Of a DNA stretch of 64,000 nucleotides, positions 8,076 to 16,427 are shown piece after piece. A program made the translations under genes and the position numbers. Below the pieces are notes generated by a model. That model was given only the letters and a program-made list of their open reading frames with translations, made no database searches and was not told the DNA's origin. This DNA comes from Alloalcanivorax dieselolei B5. GTDB lineage: Bacteria > Pseudomonadota > Gammaproteobacteria > Pseudomonadales > Alcanivoracaceae. The DNA lies in assembly GCF_000300005.1 (NCBI RefSeq), contig NC_018691.1, forward strand, positions 1,364,001 through 1,428,000. The letters run 5' to 3'. Positions within the stretch are counted from its first letter, which is position 1; every line of letters begins with the position of its first letter.

Positions 8076-10076
8076 TTAGTCGCTCAGCACGTCGCCGAGT
8101 CCGGTCTTCGCTTCGGTGTTGGCACCTATTTCCACGTAGCTTTCACTGGCCGCGTCATAGAGCGGATAGTCGATGTCGCCCTCGATGCTCGGATCTCCGG
8201 TTTTGGCGAAGTTGGTCCAGATGGTGAGCATGCGGTCGATTACCTCCTGGTCGGTCTGGTCGAAACCGGCGGAGGCAAGAATATCTGCGGGGTCGCCTTG
8301 GGACCCGGATACACCGTTGCCATTGAGATCATCAATGACCAACGAATCACCGGTTGCCGGATCGGTCACCAGGCCCAACAGGTAGTGGGTGATGACGCTC
8401 TCTGGCATGTTGAATACGTAGGCCAGCTCGGCGGCGTGGTAGGCTTCCACGCCCCGGGCTTTCCAACCGGAAGGCTGGTGAGTGAAATAGGTGGCGTAGT
8501 GATTGGCCGAACACAGCGGCGCCATCCAGGGAAAGACTTCAATGGCGGTATTGGTGGGATCCGGGGTGTCGTTGGCGTTGATGCTGAACATAAACGGCAC
8601 GTCGTTCTGGTTACCGGATTCGAAGGCGACGCGTTCGGAGTAGGGAAGATAGTGGTTGTCAATATTGGTGTAGGGCGTCAGCGTTGCCGCGGCCGCCGCC
8701 ACTTCCTGCCAGCTCTTCTCGCGCATTTCAGCCAGGGACGAAGCGCCCAGCTCGGTTTGCAGCTGACTACCGACGGCCTCGGCGGCCGCCAGGCCGCGGG
8801 TATCCGGATAGAGCGTACCGCTCTGGCTGATCGCCCGATGGAACAGGCCGGCGGCGCGGGGTGAGGCCATCAACGAGAGCACTTTGCGGCCACCACCGGA
8901 TTCTCCGAATATGGTGACGTTACCGGGATCTCCGCCGAACGCTTCGATGTTGTCACGTACCCATTCTAGGGCCGCGATCAGGTCCATTTGTCCGTAGTTG
9001 CCTGAGCCGCTGTAACCGCTCTCCGCACTCAATTCGGAGTGTGCGATATAGCCGAACGGCCCCAGTCGGTGGTTGACCGAGACCTGTACCACGCCTTTGC
9101 TCGCCACTGCTTTGGGATTATTGAATGGTTTTGTGTTACTGGTCAGCGCGGTGAATCCACCACCGTGAAACCAGACCATCACCGGCAGGCCATCGGCGTT
9201 CTTCGGCGCCGTCACATTGAGATAAAGCGAGTCTTCACTCATGCCGCCTTCACCAAACCGTTCCAGGGCGGCGTTCTGTGCGGCCTGATCACTCCAGGCC
9301 ACGGCGTGGCGAATACCGGACCATGGCTCGGGTTCAACCGGCGGGCGCCAGCGCAGTTCGCCCAGTGGTGGCTTGGCGTACGGGATACCAAGAAACTGCC
9401 AGGTATGTTCATCGGCTTGGAAGCCACTGAGTTGACCGCTGTTGGTTTCAACCACCTGGCGGGGGGAGACGGCACGTTGGAAGTTCTCCTCGGCATCACC
9501 GGGGGTGGTCAGGCGGCGGGCTCTGGAATCGGTGTCGGAGAAGGCGCCGGCACTTTCCAGATTATCCACTACGCTTTGCAGGGCGGCATTGAAATCAGTG
9601 GTGGGCTGATCCAGGATCAGGCTGGCGGCGTGCGCGGAAACCTGATCGCGGATTTGTGGCGTGATCTGAATACCATTATGGAGGCTGCCATCGGCGTCCA
9701 GGGTGTGCAGCAGCACCAGGGTATTGATCATCACCGGTGTCTCTGCCGGTGTGGGCTCGGGTGACAGATTGGCGATGGTGAGTGTTCTTGCTCCGGCGGT
9801 GTTTCCCAGGGTCAGATCGCCGAGGGCGAAGGTGAGTGTCTCATCCCCGTTATAGTGGAATTGACCTGACTCGTCGGTGGTCTGCCATGGCGAATCACCC
9901 TGTTGGTAGCTGACGCCGGATATTGGCATGGCGCCGAACAGACCGGCTAGTTGCTCGCCGCCGGAATCCGATGACGATGAGCCACCGCATCCGGACATCA
10001 AGAGCGATAACGAGGATAGAGAGGCGATGACGGCGGCGCGGCGCCGCTGACGCCGATGGGGGACCTGCTTGGGCAT
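8076..10076 (-). CDS. Carboxylesterase type B lipoprotein with extra N-terminal domain (copy 2)
   Basis: This 666-residue protein has the same architecture as its downstream neighbour: signal with lipobox LMSGC, Ser/Gly linker, N-terminal domain (PISGVSYQQGDSPW, GQFHYNGDETLTFALGDL), then the esterase domain with FLGIPYAKPPLGELRWRPP, VMVWFHGGGF, GESGGG at about residue 390 and a His in VEAYHAAELAYVF. Here the residue after Gly in the nucleophile elbow is Glu, the usual form, whereas copy 1 has Gln. The two genes are a clear tandem duplication, and this is the promoter-proximal one, with AGGAG before its ATG. Substrate is not predictable; secreted lipid or polyester-like esters are plausible. 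Confidence 0.88.
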   Translation of the reverse strand: MPKQVPHRRQRRRAAVIASLSSLSLLMSGCGGSSSSDSGGEQLAGLFGAMPISGVSYQQGDSPWQTTDESGQFHYNGDETLTFALGDLTLGNTAGARTLTIANLSPEPTPAETPVMINTLVLLHTLDADGSLHNGIQITPQIRDQVSAHAASLILDQPTTDFNAALQSVVDNLESAGAFSDTDSRARRLTTPGDAEENFQRAVSPRQVVETNSGQLSGFQADEHTWQFLGIPYAKPPLGELRWRPPVEPEPWSGIRHAVAWSDQAAQNAALERFGEGGMSEDSLYLNVTAPKNADGLPVMVWFHGGGFTALTSNTKPFNNPKAVASKGVVQVSVNHRLGPFGYIAHSELSAESGYSGSGNYGQMDLIAALEWVRDNIEAFGGDPGNVTIFGESGGGRKVLSLMASPRAAGLFHRAISQSGTLYPDTRGLAAAEAVGSQLQTELGASSLAEMREKSWQEVAAAAATLTPYTNIDNHYLPYSERVAFESGNQNDVPFMFSINANDTPDPTNTAIEVFPWMAPLCSANHYATYFTHQPSGWKARGVEAYHAAELAYVFNMPESVITHYLLGLVTDPATGDSLVIDDLNGNGVSGSQGDPADILASAGFDQTDQEVIDRMLTIWTNFAKTGDPSIEGDIDYPLYDAASESYVEIGANTEAKTGLGDVLSD

Positions 10077-10362
10077 GGTACAGTTCTCCTGACCCTTGTT
10101 GTTGTGATTTGGGCGAGCTGTCGTGGTTTGAATGGAAGTGCAATTATTTGATTTTCCGGGCGTGCTCGCCGCGTTTTGTCTTTATTCAGCTGACAAACAT
10201 CAGGATGGCTTAAAGCAGGTCGTCAAGAATTGAACGGTTTTGCCCTGCCACCGCAAAAACGTACAAGTCTCCAGGATCGAGCTTTCGGCTATGATGGGAG
10301 CGAGCGGGGCAGGAGCTGGCCGTGGAAGACCAGGCGGCTGTGCCGCGCGGAGGAGAGATTCC
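10077..10362. other. Intergenic region between divergent esterase and AraC genes
   Basis: These 286 bases separate the divergent esterase operon and the AraC-type gene. The stretch from about 10135 to 10200 is AT-richer than its surroundings and is the likely promoter area. I see no clear operator palindrome, RNA gene or small coding frame in it. Confidence 0.4.
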
Positions 10363-11181
10363 ATGGCGGTGAAACACTCGGAACGGGACAGTTCGGGATT
10401 CGGTACCCTGTCCCACGAGGTGAAGGATAACGTCTACATGATCGGTCGGTCCGGCTTTATCTATACCGCGCCGTGGATCGATACTCGTGACACCCGGCCG
10501 CCGTCGGCGGCGGTTCTTCTTTCCGTTGGCGAGGGCCGGTTTACCGTGTCCGCCGGCGGCCAGGAATGGCGTGGCCGTGCCATCCTGGTGCCGCCATTCG
10601 TCCCTCGCAGTTTGCTGGCGGCCAATGTGCCCCTGGTCTGCTGCCATGTGATGCCGACGTCTCCCCATTATGATGCCCTCAACGGGTTGGCCAAGGGGCG
10701 GGTATTGCTGCTGGATCGGGAGCAGTTCGGCAATCTGGATCAGGAACTGGCAGCGCTTTTTCAGGGCAGATTGTCGGCCCGCAGGGCTGCCGAGGTTTAT
10801 CAAACGGTGTTGCGGGTGCCCTTCCGGCACATGCCGATACCGCCTCAGATGGACTCGAGAGCTAGACGTCTTCGCGAACTCCTGGAGGCCGAGCCGGAAG
10901 TTTCACTGGCGCAACTGGCCGAGCAGCTGGGTGTATCCTATTTCTGGGCGTCCCGGGTGATCAGTGACGTCTTCGGTATGTCTCTGCGTGACTACAAGGC
11001 GTGGCGAAAGTTGCAGCGGGTGTTTGATTTGCTCCATTCGGACCGAAGCATCACCGAGATCGCCCATGCCGCCGGTTTCACTGATTCGGCGCATTTGTCA
11101 CGTACCTACCAACGCTGGTTCGGCCAGCCGCCCTCATACAGCCGTAACCGGCGCTATGTACGCATCTTGCGCTGCTGGTAG
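10363..11181 (+). CDS. AraC-family transcriptional regulator
   Basis: The 272-residue protein has an N-terminal cupin-like sensing part (APWIDTRDTRPPSAAVLLSVGEGRFTVSAGG, AILVPPFVPRSLLAA) and a C-terminal AraC double helix-turn-helix: first HTH VSLAQLAEQLGVSYFWASRVISDVFGM, second HTH RSITEIAHAAGFTDSAHLSRTYQRWFGQPPSYSR. The start at 10363 is preferred because AGGAGAG lies just upstream; the frame upstream of it is arginine/glycine-rich and unlike coding sequence. It is divergent from the two esterase lipoproteins, so they are the simplest candidate targets (inference). Effector unknown. Confidence 0.85.
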   Translation: MAVKHSERDSSGFGTLSHEVKDNVYMIGRSGFIYTAPWIDTRDTRPPSAAVLLSVGEGRFTVSAGGQEWRGRAILVPPFVPRSLLAANVPLVCCHVMPTSPHYDALNGLAKGRVLLLDREQFGNLDQELAALFQGRLSARRAAEVYQTVLRVPFRHMPIPPQMDSRARRLRELLEAEPEVSLAQLAEQLGVSYFWASRVISDVFGMSLRDYKAWRKLQRVFDLLHSDRSITEIAHAAGFTDSAHLSRTYQRWFGQPPSYSRNRRYVRILRCW

Positions 11182-11211
11182 CCTGGTTCCGGTGGCACCG
11201 GAGATCACAGT

Positions 11212-11493
11212 ATGAATGACGATATAGCAAAGCTGCCCCCTGACGTTAGGGAGAAGGTGCTTCAGTCCAGGGAGGCCTTTCGTATTGCCAGCGAGATCGC
11301 GGATGCGATCCGCAGCGCCTCGCCGGACATTGAGGACTTATCTGTTGCGTATTCGAAAGGCATTGTTTCGGTCTCCGGCGTGTCAAAGAGCCCGGAGGCC
11401 AGAGGGGAGGTGGCTGGGATTGCGTTACAGTATCCTCTGGTAACAGGGGCTGATGTGGATATCGCTTCTGCCTTTGGGAATGAGTTGCCATAA
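11212..11493 (+). CDS. Small BON-domain-like protein
   Basis: The 93-residue protein ends with a segment (SVAYSKGIVSVSGVSKSPEARGEVAGIALQ, then a VxGADVDI strand) that has the beta-alpha-beta pattern of BON domains, in which a short strand, a GxV turn and a helix precede a final strand. There is no signal peptide, so it would be cytosolic, whereas most BON proteins are periplasmic. It starts 30 bp after the AraC gene on the same strand and may be cotranscribed. Function unknown; the BON relation is a structural-pattern inference. Confidence 0.6.
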   Translation: MNDDIAKLPPDVREKVLQSREAFRIASEIADAIRSASPDIEDLSVAYSKGIVSVSGVSKSPEARGEVAGIALQYPLVTGADVDIASAFGNELP

Positions 11494-11792
11494 AGAACCG
11501 ACGAGCCCACGGCGGTGCATGCTAAAAGAAGAGAGCTGACTCCCAACATTATTTGAAGGCCAGTGGCGAGCTGATTCAACTTCGTTAGATGGAGGGCGGG
11601 GTCGGACCCGGCGCCGTTTTGTGGTTTCTTAAGATGCCAGTCATTCAGAGCGGTATGTAACAGAAAGGTCATTTTTGATGACTAGGATGGATCGCTTTGG
11701 CGAAGGCGGTGACGTTTGCAAAGGCGAGCGCCGCCTTCCTTTCTTGTGGCAAGAAATTCAACCCGATTCCATCTTTGATAAGTGAGCCGTTC
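11494..11792. other. Intergenic region upstream of the PAP2 lipoprotein gene
   Basis: The 299 bases hold no convincing gene. The main structure is a hairpin with perfect 8-base arms, GAAGGCGG at 11702-11709 and CCGCCTTC at 11731-11738, followed by ctttctt. It could be a terminator for the upstream small gene or a leader structure for the phosphatase mRNA. A GC-rich palindromic patch lies near 11597-11620. Confidence 0.4.
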
Positions 11793-13913
11793 ATGACTTT
11801 CCATTCGTTGCCAGGAGCGCGCTCCGGCGGTCTGATGTTGGCCGCCGTGGCCGCACTGGCATTGTCCGGCTGCGGTGGCAGCTCAAGCGATAGCGATTCT
11901 TCCTCCGATGTTGGTAAGCCCGAGCAGCCCGTGGGGACCGGCAGCGAGCTGATGGTTGCAACACCGTCGGTAGCCTACCCTCTGCCTGCCAGCCGGTATG
12001 CCGAAAACAACGCGGATGACACCTTGCGCTGGATCATTGGTGACAACCCTGTAGCCAAGCTTCTCAGCGGCATCAATGACATCTGGAAAGGAACGTCGGA
12101 CGGCTATCAGAGCGCGGCATCAGGCAGTGGTCCGGACAGCTATCTGACGAATCCGATCATTAATGCCGAGGTCTGGGCCGCCAACATGCAGTACGTCATC
12201 GACGTGACCCATGAACGCTCCGATGAGCAGGCCGTCCTGGCGTTCCTCGACGATAGCCGCAGCAAGAACTACAGCGTGATCGACGGCTACGGGCCGCTCA
12301 CCGAGGCCTATGTCGAGAACTCCGGGGCCTATGTGGATATCCCCGTGCCGACCACCGCCCAGGTGTTGGAGGATGAGCACTACCAGCCCGGCTCCAATGA
12401 CAATATCGTCTTTGCCGGGGATCAGGCTTCCACGCTGGGGGAAGTCGTTACTCTGGTGGATGCCTTCCGCCAGCGCTCGCCGGCTTCCACTAACGCATCC
12501 AAGTATATCTTCTCCACGCCGCGTCCCTGGCGGATGACCGATAGCGGAGAGATCGATTTCCTGGGTACCGTCAAGGATTACACCTGCGTGGACAGCGCCG
12601 GCAATAGCGAGATGCGCACGGTGGACAGCTACATCACCAGCGTGAAAGTGGTGCCGGGCCTGATGTGCGCGCGCCGTGCTCACAGCACCGGTGATCATGA
12701 CAAAGGGCTGTACACGGAGGACACCGAGAACCGTCGCAAGGATGGGGGCTATCCCAGCGGCCATACCAACGCCGGTTATCTTGCCGCCATGGCCTATGCC
12801 TACGCGCTGCCGCAGCGCTATTCGGAAATGCTGACCCGGGGCTCGCAACTGGGTGAAAGCCGTATCATGGCCGGCATGCATTCACCGCTCGATGTCATTG
12901 GCGGCCGCGTTCAATCCATGATCGTTGCCAGCTACGCGCTCAATCAGCCGGCTATCCTGGATCAGGCGACCGCGGCGTACCAGCGTACTCAGCAGTTCTT
13001 CGGTGATCTGGCCGAGGCCGAAGGGATGGATTTGTACCAGTACGCCCACCGTCCGGTAACCGACCAAGCGGAACTCATCGACGGAGCCAATGTTCGCACC
13101 GAAGTCTACGACAACAATCTGTATGACGATCGTGAGGCCAACAAGGAAGCATACCGCTTCCGCATGACCTACGGTTTGCCGCAGGACCCGAGTAAGGCGG
13201 GCCAGGACCCGATCGTGCCGGAAGGCGCGGAAGCCCTGTTGGCCACGCGCCTGCCGTACCTTACCGGCGAGCAGCGCCGGGCGGTGCTTTATACCACCTC
13301 CATTGATTCCGGGTACCCGGTGCTGGACGCCACCAATGGTTGGGGCCGCCTGGATCTGGTGACCGCCGCGGATGGCTATGGCGCCTTTCTGGGCGATGTC
13401 ACCGTGACCATGGATGCCAGTCTTGGCGGGTTCAACGCACGGGACTCCTGGCAGAACGATATTTCCGGTGCAGGCCGTTTGCTCAAGGAGGGCGATGGCT
13501 ATCTGGCGCTGACCGGTGAGAACACCTATTCCGGCGGCACCCTGGTACAGGATGGCACCTTGGCGGCGCTCTCCCCATCCGCGTTCGGTTCCGGAGATGT
13601 CTATGTCGATGAAGGCTCGGTCTTGGTGGATGTGGAGGGTGCTTTGGCTGTCCCAGGCAATCTGACGGTGGACGGCGGCGCGCTGACGCTACGAATGGAT
13701 GATGATCAAAGTCAGCTCACGGTGGGGGAAACCGTTTATATCGATGGCGGGACCCTGGTACTGGATTTCCAGACACTCGCCCCGCAAAGCGGTGTTGAGT
13801 TCACGCTATTGAGCGGTGCTGTCGTGGCCGGAACGTTCGACGCCGTTGATGCCGGTGATGTCGCGGTGGAACTGGTCTATACCCCGACCAGCGTGATTGC
13901 CACCATCCAGTAA
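11793..13913 (+). CDS. PAP2-type acid phosphatase lipoprotein with C-terminal autotransporter-associated repeat
   Basis: The 706-residue product has a lipoprotein signal (ALALSGC, Cys 27) and a Ser/Asp-rich linker. The central domain carries all three motifs of the PAP2 / bacterial class A acid phosphatase family: KYIFSTPRP (Lys about 237), PSGH (about 321-324) and SR with five residues then His, three residues then Asp (about 356-367). These form the vanadium-haloperoxidase-like active site with the His nucleophile. The C-terminal part, about residues 565-600, contains a passenger-associated repeat (LTGENTYSGGTLVQDGTLAAL) and then beta-rich sequence, but there is no autotransporter beta-barrel. 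The protein probably dephosphorylates organic phosphates at the cell surface or in the periplasm. The start at 11793 gives the signal peptide directly. Confidence 0.87.
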   Translation: MTFHSLPGARSGGLMLAAVAALALSGCGGSSSDSDSSSDVGKPEQPVGTGSELMVATPSVAYPLPASRYAENNADDTLRWIIGDNPVAKLLSGINDIWKGTSDGYQSAASGSGPDSYLTNPIINAEVWAANMQYVIDVTHERSDEQAVLAFLDDSRSKNYSVIDGYGPLTEAYVENSGAYVDIPVPTTAQVLEDEHYQPGSNDNIVFAGDQASTLGEVVTLVDAFRQRSPASTNASKYIFSTPRPWRMTDSGEIDFLGTVKDYTCVDSAGNSEMRTVDSYITSVKVVPGLMCARRAHSTGDHDKGLYTEDTENRRKDGGYPSGHTNAGYLAAMAYAYALPQRYSEMLTRGSQLGESRIMAGMHSPLDVIGGRVQSMIVASYALNQPAILDQATAAYQRTQQFFGDLAEAEGMDLYQYAHRPVTDQAELIDGANVRTEVYDNNLYDDREANKEAYRFRMTYGLPQDPSKAGQDPIVPEGAEALLATRLPYLTGEQRRAVLYTTSIDSGYPVLDATNGWGRLDLVTAADGYGAFLGDVTVTMDASLGGFNARDSWQNDISGAGRLLKEGDGYLALTGENTYSGGTLVQDGTLAALSPSAFGSGDVYVDEGSVLVDVEGALAVPGNLTVDGGALTLRMDDDQSQLTVGETVYIDGGTLVLDFQTLAPQSGVEFTLLSGAVVAGTFDAVDAGDVAVELVYTPTSVIATIQ

Positions 13914-13926
13914 ACCGTGACCATGA

Positions 13927-13970
13927 GGGCCCGGTGACGGTGTTGTTTGACCCGTCCACGGGCCCGCTTT
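13927..13970. terminator. Terminator-like hairpin after the PAP2 gene
   Basis: GGGCCCG at 13927-13933 pairs with CGGGCCC at 13959-13965, and the inner GACGG/CCGTC adds five pairs after a two-base mismatch. It is followed by gcttt. It lies between the PAP2 gene and the convergent oxidoreductase gene. Confidence 0.6.
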
Positions 13971-14002
13971 CATCGAGAAGACGCCTCACCGCTATCCGGG
14001 TG

Positions 14003-15244
14003 TCAAAACCGATCCACCCGATAAGGCCTCATATCCACATCGGTGGGCTCACCGTCCATCATCTGTCCCAACAATCTCCCGGTGATCGGTCCCAGAGTGA
14101 AACCCTGATGACCGTGGCCGAAGGCCAGCCATAGCCCAGGCAAACCGGGCGCCGGGCTGATGATTGGCTTCATGTCCGGGGTGCAGGGGCGGGCGCCCAT
14201 CCAGGGTTGAGGATCGAGGCGCTCGCCCAGCGGAAACAGCTGGCGGGCGGTGGCCTCGGCGGCGGCCAACTGTTGGTAGTGGGGTGTGGCGTCGTGGCGG
14301 GCCAGTTCGGCACCGGTGGTGAGACGTATGCCGGCGCGCATGGGGGCGAGCAGGTAGCCGACCTCGGCGTCCATCACCCAGTGCCGCAGGCGGGCACCGC
14401 CGCGGGCGCCGTAATGCATGTGATAGCCGCGTTTGACGAACAGGGGCACGGAAAGGCCTTGTTGTGATAGCCAGTGCGTGGACCAGGGGCCCAACGCCAG
14501 TATCACCTGCTCGGCGGACAGGGTCTCGTCGCCGACCTCCGCCCGCCAGACGTTGCCGTCAGGGGACAGCTTCCGCAGAGCCCCCTGAATAAACTGTCCG
14601 CCTCTCTCCTGAAACGCTTTGGCGTAGGCGGCGACCAGGGCGCCGGGATCCATGACGGTCCAGGGCTGGGTCCAGTGAATGGCACCGGCGAGGCCGGGAG
14701 AGAGGTCGGGTTCCATGTCGGCGAGCGCCGTACTGTCCAGAACGCGATGGGTAACGCCATAACGTTGTCCATCGGTTTGTGCCAGTCGGCATTCCTTGTC
14801 CAGAGCCTCGGCGGTGCGGAGCACTTCGAGATAGCCGTCCCGGCGAATCAGAGCCTCGGCGCCGGCCACATCGATCATCGGCGCATGAGCGTCCAAAGCA
14901 TGGCGGATGAGAGCGGCGTACTCGGGCACGATGCGAGCGTAGCGCTCCGGCTCCGAGTTGCGCCAATACTGAAGCAGCGGGCCGGCGGCTTGAACCATAC
15001 CGGAAGGTTGGTAGCGGATGTCGATTTGCCGGTTGGGCAGCACCCGCATCAGCGTGGCCAGGTCCCGGGGGAAACGATAAGGGCGTACGGCTTCGCGCTG
15101 GATGATGCCGGCGTTGCCGAAGGAGGTTTCCCGGCCCGGCTCATTGCGGTCGACCAGGGTTACCCGGTGACCGCGTTCAAGCAGATGCCAGGCGGCGGAT
15201 ACGCCGACCATGCCGGCTCCCAGAACCAGAATGTTGCGCGACAT
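14003..15244 (-). CDS. FAD-dependent D-amino-acid dehydrogenase-like oxidoreductase (DadA family)
   Basis: The 413-residue protein begins with a dinucleotide-binding fold (ILVLGAGMVGVSAAWHLLERG, acidic residue at LVDRNEPG) followed by ETSFGNAGII, the DadA-family FAD contact. The C-terminal FAD motif GARPCTPDMKPII and GLPGLWLAFGHGHQGFTLGP is intact. The family oxidises D-amino acids (or sarcosine-like secondary amines) to imino acids, which hydrolyse to keto acids plus ammonia, passing electrons to the respiratory chain. It lies beside a TetR regulator, RidA and a VOC protein. RidA removes the reactive enamine/imine products of such oxidases, which supports an imine-producing role here. The exact substrate is unknown. 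Confidence 0.87.
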   Translation of the reverse strand: MSRNILVLGAGMVGVSAAWHLLERGHRVTLVDRNEPGRETSFGNAGIIQREAVRPYRFPRDLATLMRVLPNRQIDIRYQPSGMVQAAGPLLQYWRNSEPERYARIVPEYAALIRHALDAHAPMIDVAGAEALIRRDGYLEVLRTAEALDKECRLAQTDGQRYGVTHRVLDSTALADMEPDLSPGLAGAIHWTQPWTVMDPGALVAAYAKAFQERGGQFIQGALRKLSPDGNVWRAEVGDETLSAEQVILALGPWSTHWLSQQGLSVPLFVKRGYHMHYGARGGARLRHWVMDAEVGYLLAPMRAGIRLTTGAELARHDATPHYQQLAAAEATARQLFPLGERLDPQPWMGARPCTPDMKPIISPAPGLPGLWLAFGHGHQGFTLGPITGRLLGQMMDGEPTDVDMRPYRVDRF

Positions 15245-15300
15245 CGTTACGTCTCCCTCTCTGTTGGTGTCTGGCCGCCGGGGTTTTTAAATGCCGGATG

Positions 15301-15888
15301 TTATCGTCGCAACCCCGTCGCCAGCTCCAGAAACGCCGCCACCGCTTTTTTCAGTACCGCCTGTGGATCGTCGGCGGCGGCGATCCACAGCGCCGCATTC
15401 AGGGCGGCGCCGTTGAGAAGGCGAGCGGCGGCCTCGGCGTCCACCGGTTTCAGGGTGCCGTCATCAATCAGCCCCCGCAGAATCGACTCGGTCCGGCGCA
15501 GGCAGGCGGTCTGGTTGGGCCATTGCGAGGGATCGCCCAGTACCGCCGGCCCGTCCAGCAGCATGATGCGCTGGATTTCCGGCTCCAGTGCCATCTCGAT
15601 ATAGGCAACGCTTTCCAGTAGTAACCCTTGCCATTGGTTGGCCGCATGCTCTTGGGCGATGCGCATGCGCTCAAGCATTTCGCCGTCGATCTGGTCGACC
15701 ACGGCTTGCAGCAATCCCTTCTTGTCGCCGAAGTTATGGTAAAGCGCGCCCCTTGTGAGGCCGGCGGCGGCGGTCAGATCATCCATGGAAGCGGCGGAAT
15801 AGCCTTGACGGGCGAAGGCCCGCCGGGCGGCTTTTATCAGTTTGGCGCGGGTTTCCTCCACCATCTGTGCGCGTCGCTTTGCTGCCAC
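15301..15888 (-). CDS. TetR-family transcriptional regulator
   Basis: The 195-residue protein has a typical TetR N-terminal HTH (LIKAARRAFARQGYSAASMDDLTAAAGLTRGALYHNFGDKKGLLQAVV) and a helical C-terminal ligand domain of the AcrR kind (AVLGDPSQWPNQTACLRRTESILRGLIDDGTL). A GTG start at 15888 is preferred because AGGAGAG lies six bases upstream, whereas the ATG at 15909 lacks a ribosome site. The 135-bp region before it holds three copies of a CATACG-N3-CGTATG palindrome, the probable autoregulatory operator that also covers the divergent RidA/VOC unit. Ligand unknown. Confidence 0.88.
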   Translation of the reverse strand: MAAKRRAQMVEETRAKLIKAARRAFARQGYSAASMDDLTAAAGLTRGALYHNFGDKKGLLQAVVDQIDGEMLERMRIAQEHAANQWQGLLLESVAYIEMALEPEIQRIMLLDGPAVLGDPSQWPNQTACLRRTESILRGLIDDGTLKPVDAEAAARLLNGAALNAALWIAAADDPQAVLKKAVAAFLELATGLRR

Positions 15889-15920
15889 GGTGCTCTCCTG
15901 TTCCTTCATGAATCAAATGA

Positions 15921-15989
15921 CATACGCATCGTATGCTTGATTGCATACGGAGCGTATGTTTAGAATGCTGTTCGCATACGATGCGTATC
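15921..15989. promoter_or_regulatory. Three copies of a TetR-type operator, CATACG-N3-CGTATG
   Basis: Copy 1 at 15921-15935 and copy 2 at 15944-15958 are perfect 6-base palindromes with 3-base spacers (CAT and GAG). Copy 3 at 15975-15989 is identical except for its last base. The centres are 23 and 31 bases apart, about two and three helical turns. They fill the divergent promoter region between the TetR gene and ridA, so cooperative repression of both is likely. Confidence 0.8.
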
Positions 15990-16023
15990 TTAACATTGGG
16001 TGTTCTCAAAGAGGAGTAGAACC

Positions 16024-16419
16024 ATGGCCAAACGCGATGCGGTTTTTCCTGCCGGCCGGCAGGCGCTGTATGACATCAATCGCTATTCGGCGGCGATCCG
16101 CTCGGGCGACTTTCTGTTCGTCTCCGGGCAGGTGGGCAGCCGCGAGGATGGCTCTGCGGAGCCGGATTTCAAGCAGCAGGTTCAGCTCGCCTTTGATAAC
16201 CTGGCGGCGGTACTGGATGCCGCTGGTTGCAACTTCGACGACATCGTTGATGTGACCACTTTCCATACTGATCCGGAAGCGCAGTGGCAGGCAATCAATG
16301 AGGTTCGGCTGGCAGTGATCGGCGAGCCGCCTTATCCGAACTGGACCGCGGTGGGGGTGAATTGGCTTGCCGGGTTTGATTTTGAAATCAAGGTCATCGC
16401 GCGCCTTCCCCACAGTTGA
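16024..16419 (+). CDS. RidA/YjgF-family protein
   Basis: The 131-residue protein matches the RidA family: an N-terminal SGDFLFVSGQVGSR strand, the central DNLAAVLDAAGCNFDDIVDVTTF helix-strand, and a C-terminal PNWTAVGVNWLAGFDFEIKVIA segment. RidA enzymes hydrolyse reactive enamines and imines formed by PLP enzymes and amino-acid oxidases. The classical substrate-binding Arg near the C-terminus is not obvious (TAVGVN replaces the usual R-x-x-V pattern), so it may be a Rid subfamily with another activity. The start has AGAGGAG upstream. It is 8 bp from the VOC gene and behind three TetR operators. Confidence 0.86.
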   Translation: MAKRDAVFPAGRQALYDINRYSAAIRSGDFLFVSGQVGSREDGSAEPDFKQQVQLAFDNLAAVLDAAGCNFDDIVDVTTFHTDPEAQWQAINEVRLAVIGEPPYPNWTAVGVNWLAGFDFEIKVIARLPHS

Positions 16420-16427
16420 GGTGAACT

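Noticed and set aside
11655-11680. Possible Pho-box half-sites upstream of the PAP2 phosphatase
   Set aside because: Only one weak half-site resembling CTGTTACAT is present on the minus strand, without the second repeat at 11-base spacing.
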